A DNA stretch of 50,213 bases from a virus: positions 1-50,213 of the IMG/VR virus record IMGVR_UViG_3300023082_000258; one strand, given 5' to 3'. The notes beneath the pieces were generated by a model. It saw only the letters and a program-made list of their open reading frames with translations, did not search any database and was not told where the DNA came from. The position numbers were made by a program, and so were the translations under genes. Below are positions 1 through 5,935 of the stretch, in pieces. Numbering within the stretch: the first letter of the stretch is position 1; the number at the start of each line of letters is the position of its first letter.

Positions 1-366
1 TCAGCGGGGTGGCATCGCGGTCCGGGAACAGCTCGACGACGGCTCCGGAACCATCTTCCTTCCAAGCAGAATGTTGCGAGTTCGAGTCTCGTCGTCCGCT
101 CCAACACCATCGCCCCCATCGTCACCGGTGGGGGCGATGCCTGTCTCCAGCCACTCCACCGGCACACCGGTCCGCAGCGCCCACAGCATGAGCGTGCGTC
201 GATCGACCTTGGTCCGCTCGGCGAGGTAGTTGCCGATGGTGTTGCGGGAGACGTCGAAGTACTCGGCCATCTCTTGGACGCCGAGGCCGGCGTGGTCGAG
301 CGAGCGGCGGAGACGATCACCCACGCGCCACTCAGGCACTGGGGAGGTGTTGGGCATCTGTGTCAT
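1..366 (-). CDS. Cro/CI-like HTH repressor overlapping attP
   Basis: This 121-residue protein is the likely lysogeny repressor. Residues 14-70 form a helix-turn-helix domain of the XRE/Cro type, with the recognition-helix-like stretch EYFDVSRNTIGNYLAER at 35-51. It is the only minus-strand gene at this end and is divergent from an excisionase/Cro-like gene, the usual arrangement of a phage switch. I chose the ATG at 366 because a -10 element (373-378) sits 6 bases upstream, which implies a leaderless mRNA; ATGs at 381 and 357 are alternatives. Oddly, codons 88-103 are antisense to the 3' half of a tRNA-Gly gene (the attP core), so the DETRTRN stretch is tRNA-derived. The last 18 codons lie beyond the core and would be replaced by host sequence after integration. 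Role is inferred; the HTH is clear. Confidence 0.75.
   Translation of the reverse strand: MTQMPNTSPVPEWRVGDRLRRSLDHAGLGVQEMAEYFDVSRNTIGNYLAERTKVDRRTLMLWALRTGVPVEWLETGIAPTGDDGGDGVGADDETRTRNILLGRKMVPEPSSSCSRTAMPPR
58..103 (+). other. attP: attP core: 3' half of tRNA-Gly(TCC)
   Basis: The sequence matches the 3' half of a tRNA. It has an anticodon loop CTTCCAA (59-65), the 3' strand of the anticodon stem GCAGA (66-70), a T stem-loop GCGAG-TTCGAGT-CTCGT (76-92), an acceptor strand CGTCCGC (93-99), discriminator T and an encoded CCA (101-103). Bases 1-57 do not complete the tRNA: there is no D arm or matching GCGGACG strand at the right distance, and the 5' anticodon stem has a mismatch at 57. 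This is therefore phage sequence ending in a tRNA half, as in attP sites of tRNA-integrating tyrosine recombinases. The integrase stop codon at 50213 would lie 57 bases upstream if the ends join. Confidence 0.8.
108..139. terminator. 11-bp perfect hairpin beside attP
   Basis: CATCGCCCCCA (108-118) pairs perfectly with TGGGGGCGATG (129-139) around a 10-base loop. It lies 4 bases after the CCA of the tRNA half, where a tRNA terminator would be, and inside the repressor reading frame. No T-run follows on either strand. In the circular form it would lie downstream of the integrase; in the prophage it would be separated from it. It may be a terminator or an mRNA stability element; this is inferred from structure only. 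Confidence 0.45.
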
Positions 367-401
367 GCATTCATTGTGCATAGGTCTGTGCGAACGCGCA
401 A
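366..401 (-). promoter_or_regulatory. Leaderless promoter of the repressor
   Basis: On the minus strand, -35 TTGCGC (401-396) and -10 CACAAT (378-373) are separated by 17 bases. The repressor ATG at 366 begins 7 bases after the -10, which predicts a leaderless transcript. The -10 is overlapped by operator-like repeat A (374-386), so autoregulation is plausible. Confidence 0.5.
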
Positions 402-451
402 GCAGAAAGCGACACGCGGGACATAGGTCTTTGCCATTGACCTGTGCATTG
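374..451. promoter_or_regulatory. Three operator-like repeats in the divergent control region
   Basis: Three related elements share the core (T/A)(G/A)CA(T/C)AGGTC: TTGTGCATAGGTC at 374-386 (plus), GGGACATAGGTC at 418-429 (plus) and CAATGCACAGGTC at 451-439 (minus). The first covers the repressor -10. The second abuts the -35 of the rightward promoter, and the third lies in its spacer. This is the expected layout for repressor/Cro operators. Binding is inferred. Confidence 0.6.
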
Positions 452-459
452 CTTAAGGT
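431..459 (+). promoter_or_regulatory. Rightward early promoter
   Basis: A -35 TTGCCA (431-436) and a -10 TAAGGT (454-459) are separated by 17 bases. The ATG of the next gene (466) is 6 bases after the -10, so the transcript may be leaderless, although AAGG at 455-458 could also act as a weak Shine-Dalgarno. Operator-like repeats flank and overlap the element. Confidence 0.5.
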
Positions 460-465
460 CAGGGC

Positions 466-651
466 ATGGACAACAAGACTTACCTCGGCTCGCAGGAAGT
501 CTGTGCGCAGCTCGACATCCACCAGTCGACCCTGAGTCGCTGGGTCGCTGCAGGCCGAATCGTGCCTGCCATGAAGATGCCTGGCGCCAGCGGCGCCTTC
601 CTCTTCGACCAAGGCGAAGTCGACCGCCTCGCGCAGGAACTCGCCGCATGA
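466..651 (+). CDS. Excisionase/Cro-like HTH protein
   Basis: This 61-residue protein is a single winged helix-turn-helix of the MerR/excisionase (helix_turn_helix_17) type. It shows LGSQEVCAQLDIHQSTLSRWVAAGRI, then a hydrophobic beta-wing and a C-terminal VDRLAQEL helix. Such proteins bind phage attachment or operator DNA as Xis or Cro. It is the first gene of the rightward early operon and sits directly after the operator region, so it could antagonise the repressor, direct excision or both. Its stop overlaps the next start by four bases (ATGA). Assignment to the fold is firm; Xis versus Cro is undecided. Confidence 0.7.
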   Translation: MDNKTYLGSQEVCAQLDIHQSTLSRWVAAGRIVPAMKMPGASGAFLFDQGEVDRLAQELAA

Positions 652-992
652 TCATCGAGCCCCGCGACCTCGAAGCCCGCCGCTTGGTCCCGCTCGACGT
701 CGACCCGACCGCGAGCCTCGACGAACGCTTTGAGGCGTTCCACCGCCTGAACCCCTGGGTCCTCGTCGCGCTCGAGCGTCGCGCTGCGAAGTGGATCGAT
801 GCCGGTCACAAGCGGTGCGCGATCGCGATGCTCGTCGAGAACCTTCGCTACGAGTACGGCACGCAGACCGTCGGCGACGCCTTCAAGTTCAACAACAGCT
901 ACCGGTCGCGCTACGTCCGGCTCATGGTCGGCCGCCACCCCGAGTGGGCCGACTCGTTCGAGACCCGCGAACTCGCGACCGCGTCCCCCTGA
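648..992 (+). CDS. Conserved actinophage protein near the switch
   Basis: This 114-residue protein resembles a hypothetical family often seen beside immunity genes of temperate phages. Typical features are the pattern NPWVLVALERRA, a central AIAMLVENLRYEY helix, FKFNNSYRSRYVRLM and a final HPEWADSFETREL. The function is unknown to me. It is strongly helical and rich in basic residues around 60-95, so a nucleic-acid role is possible. Its start overlaps the preceding gene by four bases. Recognition rests on memory of the family pattern rather than on a search. Confidence 0.65.
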   Translation: MIIEPRDLEARRLVPLDVDPTASLDERFEAFHRLNPWVLVALERRAAKWIDAGHKRCAIAMLVENLRYEYGTQTVGDAFKFNNSYRSRYVRLMVGRHPEWADSFETRELATASP

Positions 993-998
993 TCGCGT

Positions 999-1098
999 CC
1001 GGCGCAGCAGGTCTCTCCCGACCTTCCCCACGCTGCGCCGGGCTGCTCAACCCCACGCAAGACGAAGGGCCCCAATCGGCGCTCACCGGGGGCCCTTC
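999..1098 (+). promoter_or_regulatory. Structured leader: two stem-loops between early genes
   Basis: This gap (993-1123) holds two strong hairpins. CCGGCGCAG (999-1007) pairs with CTGCGCCGG (1033-1041) and encloses a smaller stem AGGTC/GACCT (1009-1013/1019-1023). GAAGGGCCCC (1064-1073) pairs perfectly with GGGGCCCTTC (1089-1098). The second resembles an intrinsic terminator but lacks a T-run. Together they may terminate or attenuate transcription between the switch genes and the early operon, or act as an antitermination site. Confidence 0.5.
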
Positions 1099-1123
1099 AA
1101 CACAACTACGAGAGGAATCTTAC

Positions 1124-1402
1124 GTGAACACCAACGATCCAATCCCCACCCACGGCACCGTGTCGCTCACCGACAACACGACGCTCGACGCCGGCCTCCT
1201 GATCAACCGCGACGACGTCGTGGTCGGGGCCCGCGTCTACACGTACAAGCCCGGCGAGATCCTCGCCGAACACATGTACCTCGATGGTTCGATCTGCGCC
1301 GTCACCCCCGAACAGCTCGAGCACCTCGCGAACACCCTGCGCGACGTCGCCCGCCAACTGCGCGAGGCCCGCACCGTCCAGCCCGTCACGGCGGGCATCT
1401 GA
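1124..1402 (+). CDS. Hypothetical early protein (92 aa)
   Basis: I do not recognise this protein. It reads as a beta-rich N-terminal half (GTVSLTDNTTLDAGLLINRDDVVVGARVYTY) followed by a C-terminal helix (TPEQLEHLANTLRDVARQLREA). The GTG start is set by AGAGGA at 1111-1116, seven bases upstream, and by the hairpins just before it. It is the first gene after the structured leader and overlaps the next gene by one base (TGATG). Confidence 0.7.
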   Translation: MNTNDPIPTHGTVSLTDNTTLDAGLLINRDDVVVGARVYTYKPGEILAEHMYLDGSICAVTPEQLEHLANTLRDVARQLREARTVQPVTAGI

Positions 1403-1563
1403 TGCGCGCCGTGTGGGCGCTGTACGCCCTGGCCGTTGCGGCGATCGTCGCGTACGACCGCGGCTCCGGCCCGCGGAGCCTCCTGCTCGTGACCGCGATG
1501 GTGATGCTCGTCGCCGCGGTCGCCCGCCTCGCTCTCTTCGCTCGAGCGGCGGAACGCGCATGA
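1402..1563 (+). CDS. Small membrane protein (53 aa)
   Basis: Two hydrophobic segments (about residues 4-18 and 26-47) separated by a short basic loop (YDRGSGPRS) predict a two-pass inner-membrane protein. There is no recognisable family. It overlaps the previous stop by one base and the next start by four, so it is translationally coupled. The following gene is also a small membrane protein, and the pair may form one unit. Confidence 0.65.
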   Translation: MRAVWALYALAVAAIVAYDRGSGPRSLLLVTAMVMLVAAVARLALFARAAERA

Positions 1564-1706
1564 ACCAGCTCTGCGAGGCGCTCCTCGCCCTGATCCTGCT
1601 CGTGGCGTTCGCCGCTGCCGTCGGTCGCCCCTGGATCGACAACCCCACCCTCATCGCCTGGCATGACGGCGACCTCCACCCCGAAGACGAAGACGGAGAC
1701 CTCTGA
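1560..1706 (+). CDS. Small single-pass membrane protein (48 aa)
   Basis: One hydrophobic helix (residues 4-21) is followed by a short acidic tail (DGDLHPEDEDGDL). The protein is too short for a family assignment. It is coupled by an ATGA overlap to the preceding membrane gene and by TGATG to the next gene. Confidence 0.6.
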   Translation: MNQLCEALLALILLVAFAAAVGRPWIDNPTLIAWHDGDLHPEDEDGDL

Positions 1707-1945
1707 TGGGCACCACACCTGACAAGACCCCCACCGCCCCGAAGGCGAAGAAGTCCGCCGCCCGGGCTGTCCACCTCCTCGTCCAGACCGGCGAAGACGG
1801 CAAGATCACCGCGCTGGAGAACTTCTCCGGAGAGCTCGATGCCCGTCGCCGCCTCGACGGCCGGCCCTCGTGGCAGTACGTGAAGCTCACACCCGGCAGC
1901 ACTTACTCCGTGAACGAGCTCGGAGGGGTGTCGACCGATGGCTGA
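1706..1945 (+). CDS. Hypothetical early protein (79 aa)
   Basis: The N-terminus is lysine/alanine-rich and low-complexity (residues 1-20). A small beta-type domain follows (HLLVQTGEDGKITALENFSG) and then a conserved-looking WQYVKLTPGSTY. The function is not recognisable. The gene overlaps the next by eight bases. Confidence 0.6.
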   Translation: MGTTPDKTPTAPKAKKSAARAVHLLVQTGEDGKITALENFSGELDARRRLDGRPSWQYVKLTPGSTYSVNELGGVSTDG

Positions 1946-2177
1946 CGCATCAGCACGCGTGCCCATGGAGGTCACGGTCAGCAGGGCCCGCAAGCGCGAC
2001 TTCGTCCAGATCGGAAGCCGCATCTTCAACCGCCGGCACATCGTGGCTCTCACCAACATGGGCGCACACAAGACCGTCGTGCACACCGCGACCGGTGACC
2101 ACTCCGTCAACGTCCGTCTGGCGTACGCGGCGAAGGCCCTCGGTATCGGGGACTTCGACGAGCAGGCAGGTCTGTGA
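1938..2177 (+). CDS. Hypothetical early protein (79 aa)
   Basis: The protein has basic, beta-rich segments (KRDFVQIGSRIFNRRHIVAL; KTVVHTATGDHSVNVRL) and a short C-terminal helix. The pattern suggests a small beta-barrel, comparable to LytTR-like or SH3-like DNA-binding folds, but this is only an impression. It sits between two other small beta-rich genes in the early operon. Confidence 0.6.
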   Translation: MADASARVPMEVTVSRARKRDFVQIGSRIFNRRHIVALTNMGAHKTVVHTATGDHSVNVRLAYAAKALGIGDFDEQAGL

Positions 2178-2410
2178 TGGTAGGCGTGCTGCCGGGCACC
2201 GTGGAGCGGCCCACGATCACCGTCACCGACGAGGACGTTCGTGTCCTCGTGCGCGGCGAGACCATCGCGAAGCTCGTCCAGCTCGACAAGACGAAGCGGT
2301 GGGTCATCGCGATCAAGGGCGCGAAGCACCAACCGCAGGAGTCGTGGCGGTTCCGTGAGCAGGCCATCGAAGGCGTTCGGGCGTACTACCGCCACGGGGT
2401 GCCGAAGTGA
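2177..2410 (+). CDS. Hypothetical early protein (77 aa)
   Basis: The sequence alternates beta strands and charged turns (PTITVTDEDVRVLVRGETIAKL) and then has a basic C-terminal half (KTKRWVIAIKGAKHQP, FREQAIEGVRAYYRHG). The function is unknown. A GTG at 2174 is an equally possible start; ATG at 2177 gives a one-base overlap with the previous stop. Confidence 0.6.
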   Translation: MVGVLPGTVERPTITVTDEDVRVLVRGETIAKLVQLDKTKRWVIAIKGAKHQPQESWRFREQAIEGVRAYYRHGVPK

Positions 2411-3240
2411 GCGCCGAGATCAAGGGCCTCCGCACCCACGAGCTCATGGCTCGTCTGCGGCGCCACTACATCGCCCCATCAGGCATGCCGGGCGGTGTGT
2501 TCGTTCCCGAATGCGGCAAGAACGGCGCATGGGGTGCTAGCAGTCGATGCGACGCCCTCTACGCAGGATTCACCAGCACCAGCGGCCGCATCCTGATCGG
2601 CCACGAGGTCAAGGTGAGCCGAGCCGACTGGCTGCACGAACTGAAGCAGCTCGAGAAGGCGGACGAGTGGGCCGACCAGTGCCACGCCTGGTACCTGGTC
2701 GTTGCCGAGCCGGGGATCGTGCACGACGGCGAGTTGCCCAACGGCTGGGGCCTCATGGCGCCCACCTCGAAGACACGGACCCGGCTGACGATCCTGACGC
2801 CGGCGCGGATCCACGCGGACCGCAACCCGTCGTGGGACGCGGTTCGTTCGATGATGGCACGCCTCGACACCCTTCAAGCCGCAGCAGTAGCCGAGCACTG
2901 GAAGGTCGCGCAAGCGGACATCAACGCCCAAGTCGAGCAACGCCTAGCCGCTCGTCCCCTGCCCGTCACGTCACCGGAGGATCAGCATCGTCTGCGTCGT
3001 GTCGACGAACTCGAGGCGTCCCTCGGCATAACAGTCAGTGACTGGGACGCCACTGATCGACTGTTCATCCAGCCGTCGCGTCTCGCGCAGGCAGTAAAGC
3101 TGCTCGAGGCGCTCGAACAGGCGGGACACAGTTACCAGGGCCTCGGCCGTCTCGCCGACCAGCTCGCCAAGCACTCCACGCACCTCAGGGACGCGCAGCA
3201 CCTGGTCGCAACCCTTCTGCCTGAGGCGGTGACCGCGTGA
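2407..3240 (+). CDS. MmcB-like PD-(D/E)XK nuclease-family protein
   Basis: Residues 40-120 resemble the MmcB/restriction-endonuclease-like fold. RCDALYAGFT contains an acidic residue, and SGRILIGHEVKVSRADWL carries the EVK that matches the (D/E)XK of PD-(D/E)XK nucleases. The pattern CHAWYLVVAEPGIV follows. MmcB-type proteins typically read IKxSRxDF followed by a hydrophobic strand, as here. The C-terminal 130 residues are helical and of unknown role. A nuclease or DNA-repair role in phage replication or recombination is inferred; the catalytic set is only partly visible. Confidence 0.6.
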   Translation: MSAEIKGLRTHELMARLRRHYIAPSGMPGGVFVPECGKNGAWGASSRCDALYAGFTSTSGRILIGHEVKVSRADWLHELKQLEKADEWADQCHAWYLVVAEPGIVHDGELPNGWGLMAPTSKTRTRLTILTPARIHADRNPSWDAVRSMMARLDTLQAAAVAEHWKVAQADINAQVEQRLAARPLPVTSPEDQHRLRRVDELEASLGITVSDWDATDRLFIQPSRLAQAVKLLEALEQAGHSYQGLGRLADQLAKHSTHLRDAQHLVATLLPEAVTA

Positions 3241-3518
3241 TGCCTTGCACGCGAGGGATGAAGGTCGCGACCGGGGAGCCGAAGACGGGGTGCCGTGCGG
3301 CGTGCCTGCATCGGCTGCTCGTCGATGAGCACCGGGTCGACCGGCACAACTGGGAGCTGATGCGGGAGGAGGCGTCGAACGGTCACGCCACAGAGGCCGC
3401 GGAGTTCGAGGCCGAGCACCCAGGGCCGACCTTCAAGGCGCGGCTGATCGCGAACAAGCGGCCCGAACCAGCCGACGTCGAGTCCATCGCACGCGACCGA
3501 GATGAGGCGGCAGCATGA
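3240..3518 (+). CDS. Small cysteine-containing early protein (92 aa)
   Basis: Cysteines cluster near the N-terminus (PCTRG and GCRAACLHRLL), possibly a metal site. A helical, acidic remainder follows. I do not recognise it. The start overlaps the preceding stop by one base, and the next gene begins within its stop codon. Confidence 0.6.
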   Translation: MPCTRGMKVATGEPKTGCRAACLHRLLVDEHRVDRHNWELMREEASNGHATEAAEFEAEHPGPTFKARLIANKRPEPADVESIARDRDEAAA

Positions 3519-3691
3519 TCAGGCACACGTTCCAGATCGGCCAGACCGTGAAGGTCGGCAAGGGCGAGCACGTCTGGACGATCACCGGGTTCTTCGGCGA
3601 GTTCGGTGACATCGCCTCACTGACCCGGGCCGACCTGCCGTCGTCGAACAGCTCGGCCAACATCACGCGCCTGGTCGAGGTGACGCCGTGA
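3515..3691 (+). CDS. Small SH3-like beta protein (58 aa)
   Basis: The sequence begins FQIGQTVKVGKGEHVWTITGFFG and continues with IASLTRADL and ITRLVEVTP, which fits a small five-stranded barrel. No family is assigned. The gene fits exactly between two neighbours with four-base overlaps on both sides (ATGA at 3515 and GTGA at 3688), which supports it as real despite its size. Confidence 0.6.
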   Translation: MIRHTFQIGQTVKVGKGEHVWTITGFFGEFGDIASLTRADLPSSNSSANITRLVEVTP

Positions 3692-3960
3692 ACATCAGCG
3701 AAGCAAACGACTGGTTCAAGGCTCTCCGTGCGTTGGAGACCACCGCGTCCGGCAACGCTCGCGAGGATGGCTTCGCCGCGGCCCGCCGCCTAACCGAGCG
3801 CGCGAACAAGGCGCTGTCCGCTGGCCCGAACCCCGACCAGGTGCGACTCCTGGTGTTCGGGATCCGCGACGCTGTCGACGAGGCCGCCGACCACGGGGTG
3901 ATCGCCGAGCTCGGCGATCGGACCGTGAAGACGGTCAAGCCCGCCGGGGGTGTGCTGTGA
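3688..3960 (+). CDS. Hypothetical helical early protein (90 aa)
   Basis: This mostly helical protein (residues 3-70) has a short basic/glycine C-terminus. It starts at GTG within the previous stop and is followed by the ParB-like gene with a GTGA overlap. It may be a partner of that protein, but nothing in the sequence shows this. Confidence 0.55.
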   Translation: MNISEANDWFKALRALETTASGNAREDGFAAARRLTERANKALSAGPNPDQVRLLVFGIRDAVDEAADHGVIAELGDRTVKTVKPAGGVL

Positions 3961-4715
3961 GCATACCGAAGCAGACCGCCACCATGCTGCCGCTCGCGTT
4001 CCTGACGGCGCACCCGAACAACGTCCGCAAGAACGTCGGCGACATCAGCGAGCTGGCGGCGTCCATCCGGCAGAACGGGCTTGTGCAGCCGATCGTCGTC
4101 ACTGAGCTTCCGAACCGCAAGGGCCAGTACCTGATCCTCGCTGGCCATCGGAGGGCGAAGGCGTGCGAGCGGGCCGGGATGAAGCAGGTCCCGTGCATCG
4201 TGCGGCACGACGTCAGCCACCTGGCCGACCACCTGACCCTGATGCTGGTCGAGAACTGTCAGCGCACGAACCTCGGACCGGTCGAGAAGGCCGACGCGAT
4301 CCGCGAGCTGATGGACCTCGGTCTCACCCAGGCGGAGGTCGCACGCCAGACGGGCATGCACTCGTCGACGGTGAACTCGCTCATCCTCATCAACGAGCTC
4401 GACGAGGACTCCCTCGAAGCGGTCAAGGCCGGCGACATCACCGTCGGTGCCGCACAGGAGGCGGTGCGCAAGGAACGCGCAGCGTCCCGTGAACGCCTAG
4501 GCGACCCCGCCAGGGGCCGGCCGGTGCAGGTCGACCCGCCGCACTTCCGCCGATCGCACCCGCTGGCCCGGCACGTCAACGACCTGTGTGACCACTCGAC
4601 CCGGCCGAAGGTCGGCGAGGTCGGGTGCGGTGAGTGCTGGGAGGAGATCATCCGGACGGATGCACTCGGAGGAATCGGGGGGGGGGTCCGCTCCGATGCC
4701 GACACCAGCTCGTGA
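3957..4715 (+). CDS. ParB-like DNA-binding protein
   Basis: Residues 9-100 form a ParB/Spo0J N-domain: FLTAHPNNVRKNVGDI, ASIRQNGLVQPIVV and the signature AGHRRAKACERAGMKQVPC (box II GHRR). A helix-turn-helix follows at about 118-145 (LTQAEVARQTGMHSSTVNSLI). The last 60 residues include a possible metal site (CDH...GCGECW) and end in GGIGGG, encoded by a ten-G run at 4677-4686. No ParA is present, so segregation is unlikely. Phage ParB-like proteins may act as DNA-binding regulators or nucleases. Start is GTG within the previous stop. Confidence 0.8.
   Translation: MSIPKQTATMLPLAFLTAHPNNVRKNVGDISELAASIRQNGLVQPIVVTELPNRKGQYLILAGHRRAKACERAGMKQVPCIVRHDVSHLADHLTLMLVENCQRTNLGPVEKADAIRELMDLGLTQAEVARQTGMHSSTVNSLILINELDEDSLEAVKAGDITVGAAQEAVRKERAASRERLGDPARGRPVQVDPPHFRRSHPLARHVNDLCDHSTRPKVGEVGCGECWEEIIRTDALGGIGGGVRSDADTSS
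4677..4686 (+). repeat. Ten-G homopolymer in the parB-like gene end
   Basis: Ten consecutive G residues sit in the last codons of the ParB-like gene, 10 bases before the ATG of the next gene (4696). A length change or ribosomal/polymerase slippage here would switch the ParB frame into the downstream HTH frame. It is also a common site of sequencing error. Confidence 0.9.
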
Positions 4716-4935
4716 GGTCGACGAGGTCGCTGTGCAGCGCCGCATCGACGGCGACCACAGCGTCCAGCTCAACGTCGGCGAGAAGCGCGAGGCCATCCGT
4801 CGGCTACACGCCCGCGGCTTCGACGATGGGCAGATCAGCGACGCGCTCGGCCACCACAAGAAGGTCGTGCTCCGCATCCGCCAGGAGCTCGACCTGCCCC
4901 ACAACTACGACGCGTACGAGGTAGCGAACAGATGA
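4696..4935 (+). CDS. Small HTH protein after ParB (79 aa)
   Basis: A helix-turn-helix is visible in the middle (KREAIRRLHARGFDDGQISD, then ALGHHKKVVLRIRQEL), with a short polar N-terminus. The start is uncertain: ATG 4696 lacks a nearby Shine-Dalgarno, and ATG 4660 in the same frame is an alternative. The reading frame is open upstream through the G-run, so it could also be made as a C-terminal extension of the ParB-like protein by slippage. The next gene overlaps by four bases. Confidence 0.6.
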   Translation: MPTPAREVDEVAVQRRIDGDHSVQLNVGEKREAIRRLHARGFDDGQISDALGHHKKVVLRIRQELDLPHNYDAYEVANR

Positions 4936-5138
4936 CGACACAGACGATCGGTCTCGGCTCCTGGGTCGTACACCCCGAGCACGGCTTCGCGCAGGTGTGG
5001 GACGTGTGGGCGCCCGACGACAACGATCCCGAGGTGCCAGACGAGGACGACGACCGCGTGATCATCGCGACGGGCACCGAGTGCTTCGAGGTGCGCCGCG
5101 ACACCCTGACGTTGGCCGAGATGGGTGACGTCGCGTGA
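4932..5138 (+). CDS. Small barrel-like early protein (68 aa)
   Basis: The pattern IGLGSWVVHPEHGFAQVWDV, then an acidic loop and VIIATGTECFEVRRDTLTL, resembles an SH3/CarD-like barrel. The acidic loop (about residues 27-42) is unusual. The function is unknown. It overlaps both neighbours by four bases. Confidence 0.55.
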   Translation: MTTQTIGLGSWVVHPEHGFAQVWDVWAPDDNDPEVPDEDDDRVIIATGTECFEVRRDTLTLAEMGDVA

Positions 5139-5935
5139 AGTGCATCCGACGCGCCCATTCCCGATGGTCAACCTGCCGCTGCGACCACTGCATGGCGGTG
5201 ATGCGCAGAATCGGGAAAGCCGCCCGCGCCGGCCTCCTCGACAGGGTTCCAGCTACTGCAGCATGGACGCGGATCGACGTGTGGCTCGAGGCCGGATTCG
5301 AAGCGGCATGGATCGAGACCGCGTGCGGGATCCCACGGGCGTCCATCCAATCCGCGATCATCGAAGCCAGGAACTTGGGGATCCGCCGCAACTTCGGGGC
5401 CCGCTACTCCGCCCAGATCGTGAACGCTGACATCTGGACAGCCACAGCCGGCCGCACATCCGCGATCGGATCACGTCGTCGCCTGCGGGCCCTGCAGGTG
5501 ATGGGCTGGACGAACGAAGCCATCGCCGCTGAGACGGGCATCAGCTTCGTCACCTTGGCCAGCATCCAACGCGGGTCAGCGACGAAGGTTCACGCCCGCC
5601 TGTACCACCCGATCCGTGAGGCGTACGAACGTCTCGCCGACGTCGACGGCGGCTCGAAGTACGCGAAGATGCGCGCCACGAAGCGAGGGTTCCTCCCACC
5701 CGCTGCGTGGGACGACCCCGACACCGATCCCGACACCGACCAGCAGGACGACGTCGTGGACGACGTGGCCATCGAACGCGCGCTCCAGGGCGTCGACCCC
5801 TTGTCCCTCACCGCCGCGGAGCGCAGAGAGGCCGTGAAGCGCCACCTCGCCGCCGGCGGCACTGCCACGAGCTTCCAACGCATCACGGGCATCGTCGCGT
5901 CCCGCTACACCGAACAGGAGTCCATCCCCGCATGA
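5135..5935 (+). CDS. Phage HTH DNA-binding protein with N-terminal zinc-like motif
   Basis: Of 266 residues, the first 20 carry CIRRAHSRWSTCRCDHCM, a likely zinc site. Two helix-turn-helix-like units follow: VWLEAGFEAAWIETACGIPR (about 49-70) and LQVMGWTNEAIAAETGISF (about 120-140). An acidic DPDTD repeat follows at about 192-200, with a helical C-terminus. Actinophages commonly encode such proteins before a replication initiator. A role in transcription or replication control is inferred. The stop overlaps the initiator-like gene by four bases. Confidence 0.65.
   Translation: MKCIRRAHSRWSTCRCDHCMAVMRRIGKAARAGLLDRVPATAAWTRIDVWLEAGFEAAWIETACGIPRASIQSAIIEARNLGIRRNFGARYSAQIVNADIWTATAGRTSAIGSRRRLRALQVMGWTNEAIAAETGISFVTLASIQRGSATKVHARLYHPIREAYERLADVDGGSKYAKMRATKRGFLPPAAWDDPDTDPDTDQQDDVVDDVAIERALQGVDPLSLTAAERREAVKRHLAAGGTATSFQRITGIVASRYTEQESIPA

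Noticed and set aside
58-103. Functional tRNA-Gly gene
   Set aside because: Only the 3' half from the anticodon loop is present. Bases before 58 have no D arm and no matching acceptor strand.
3957-4715. Plasmid-type partition system
   Set aside because: A ParB-like protein is present but there is no ParA ATPase nearby and no clear parS array. The integrase/attP pair argues for an integrating phage.
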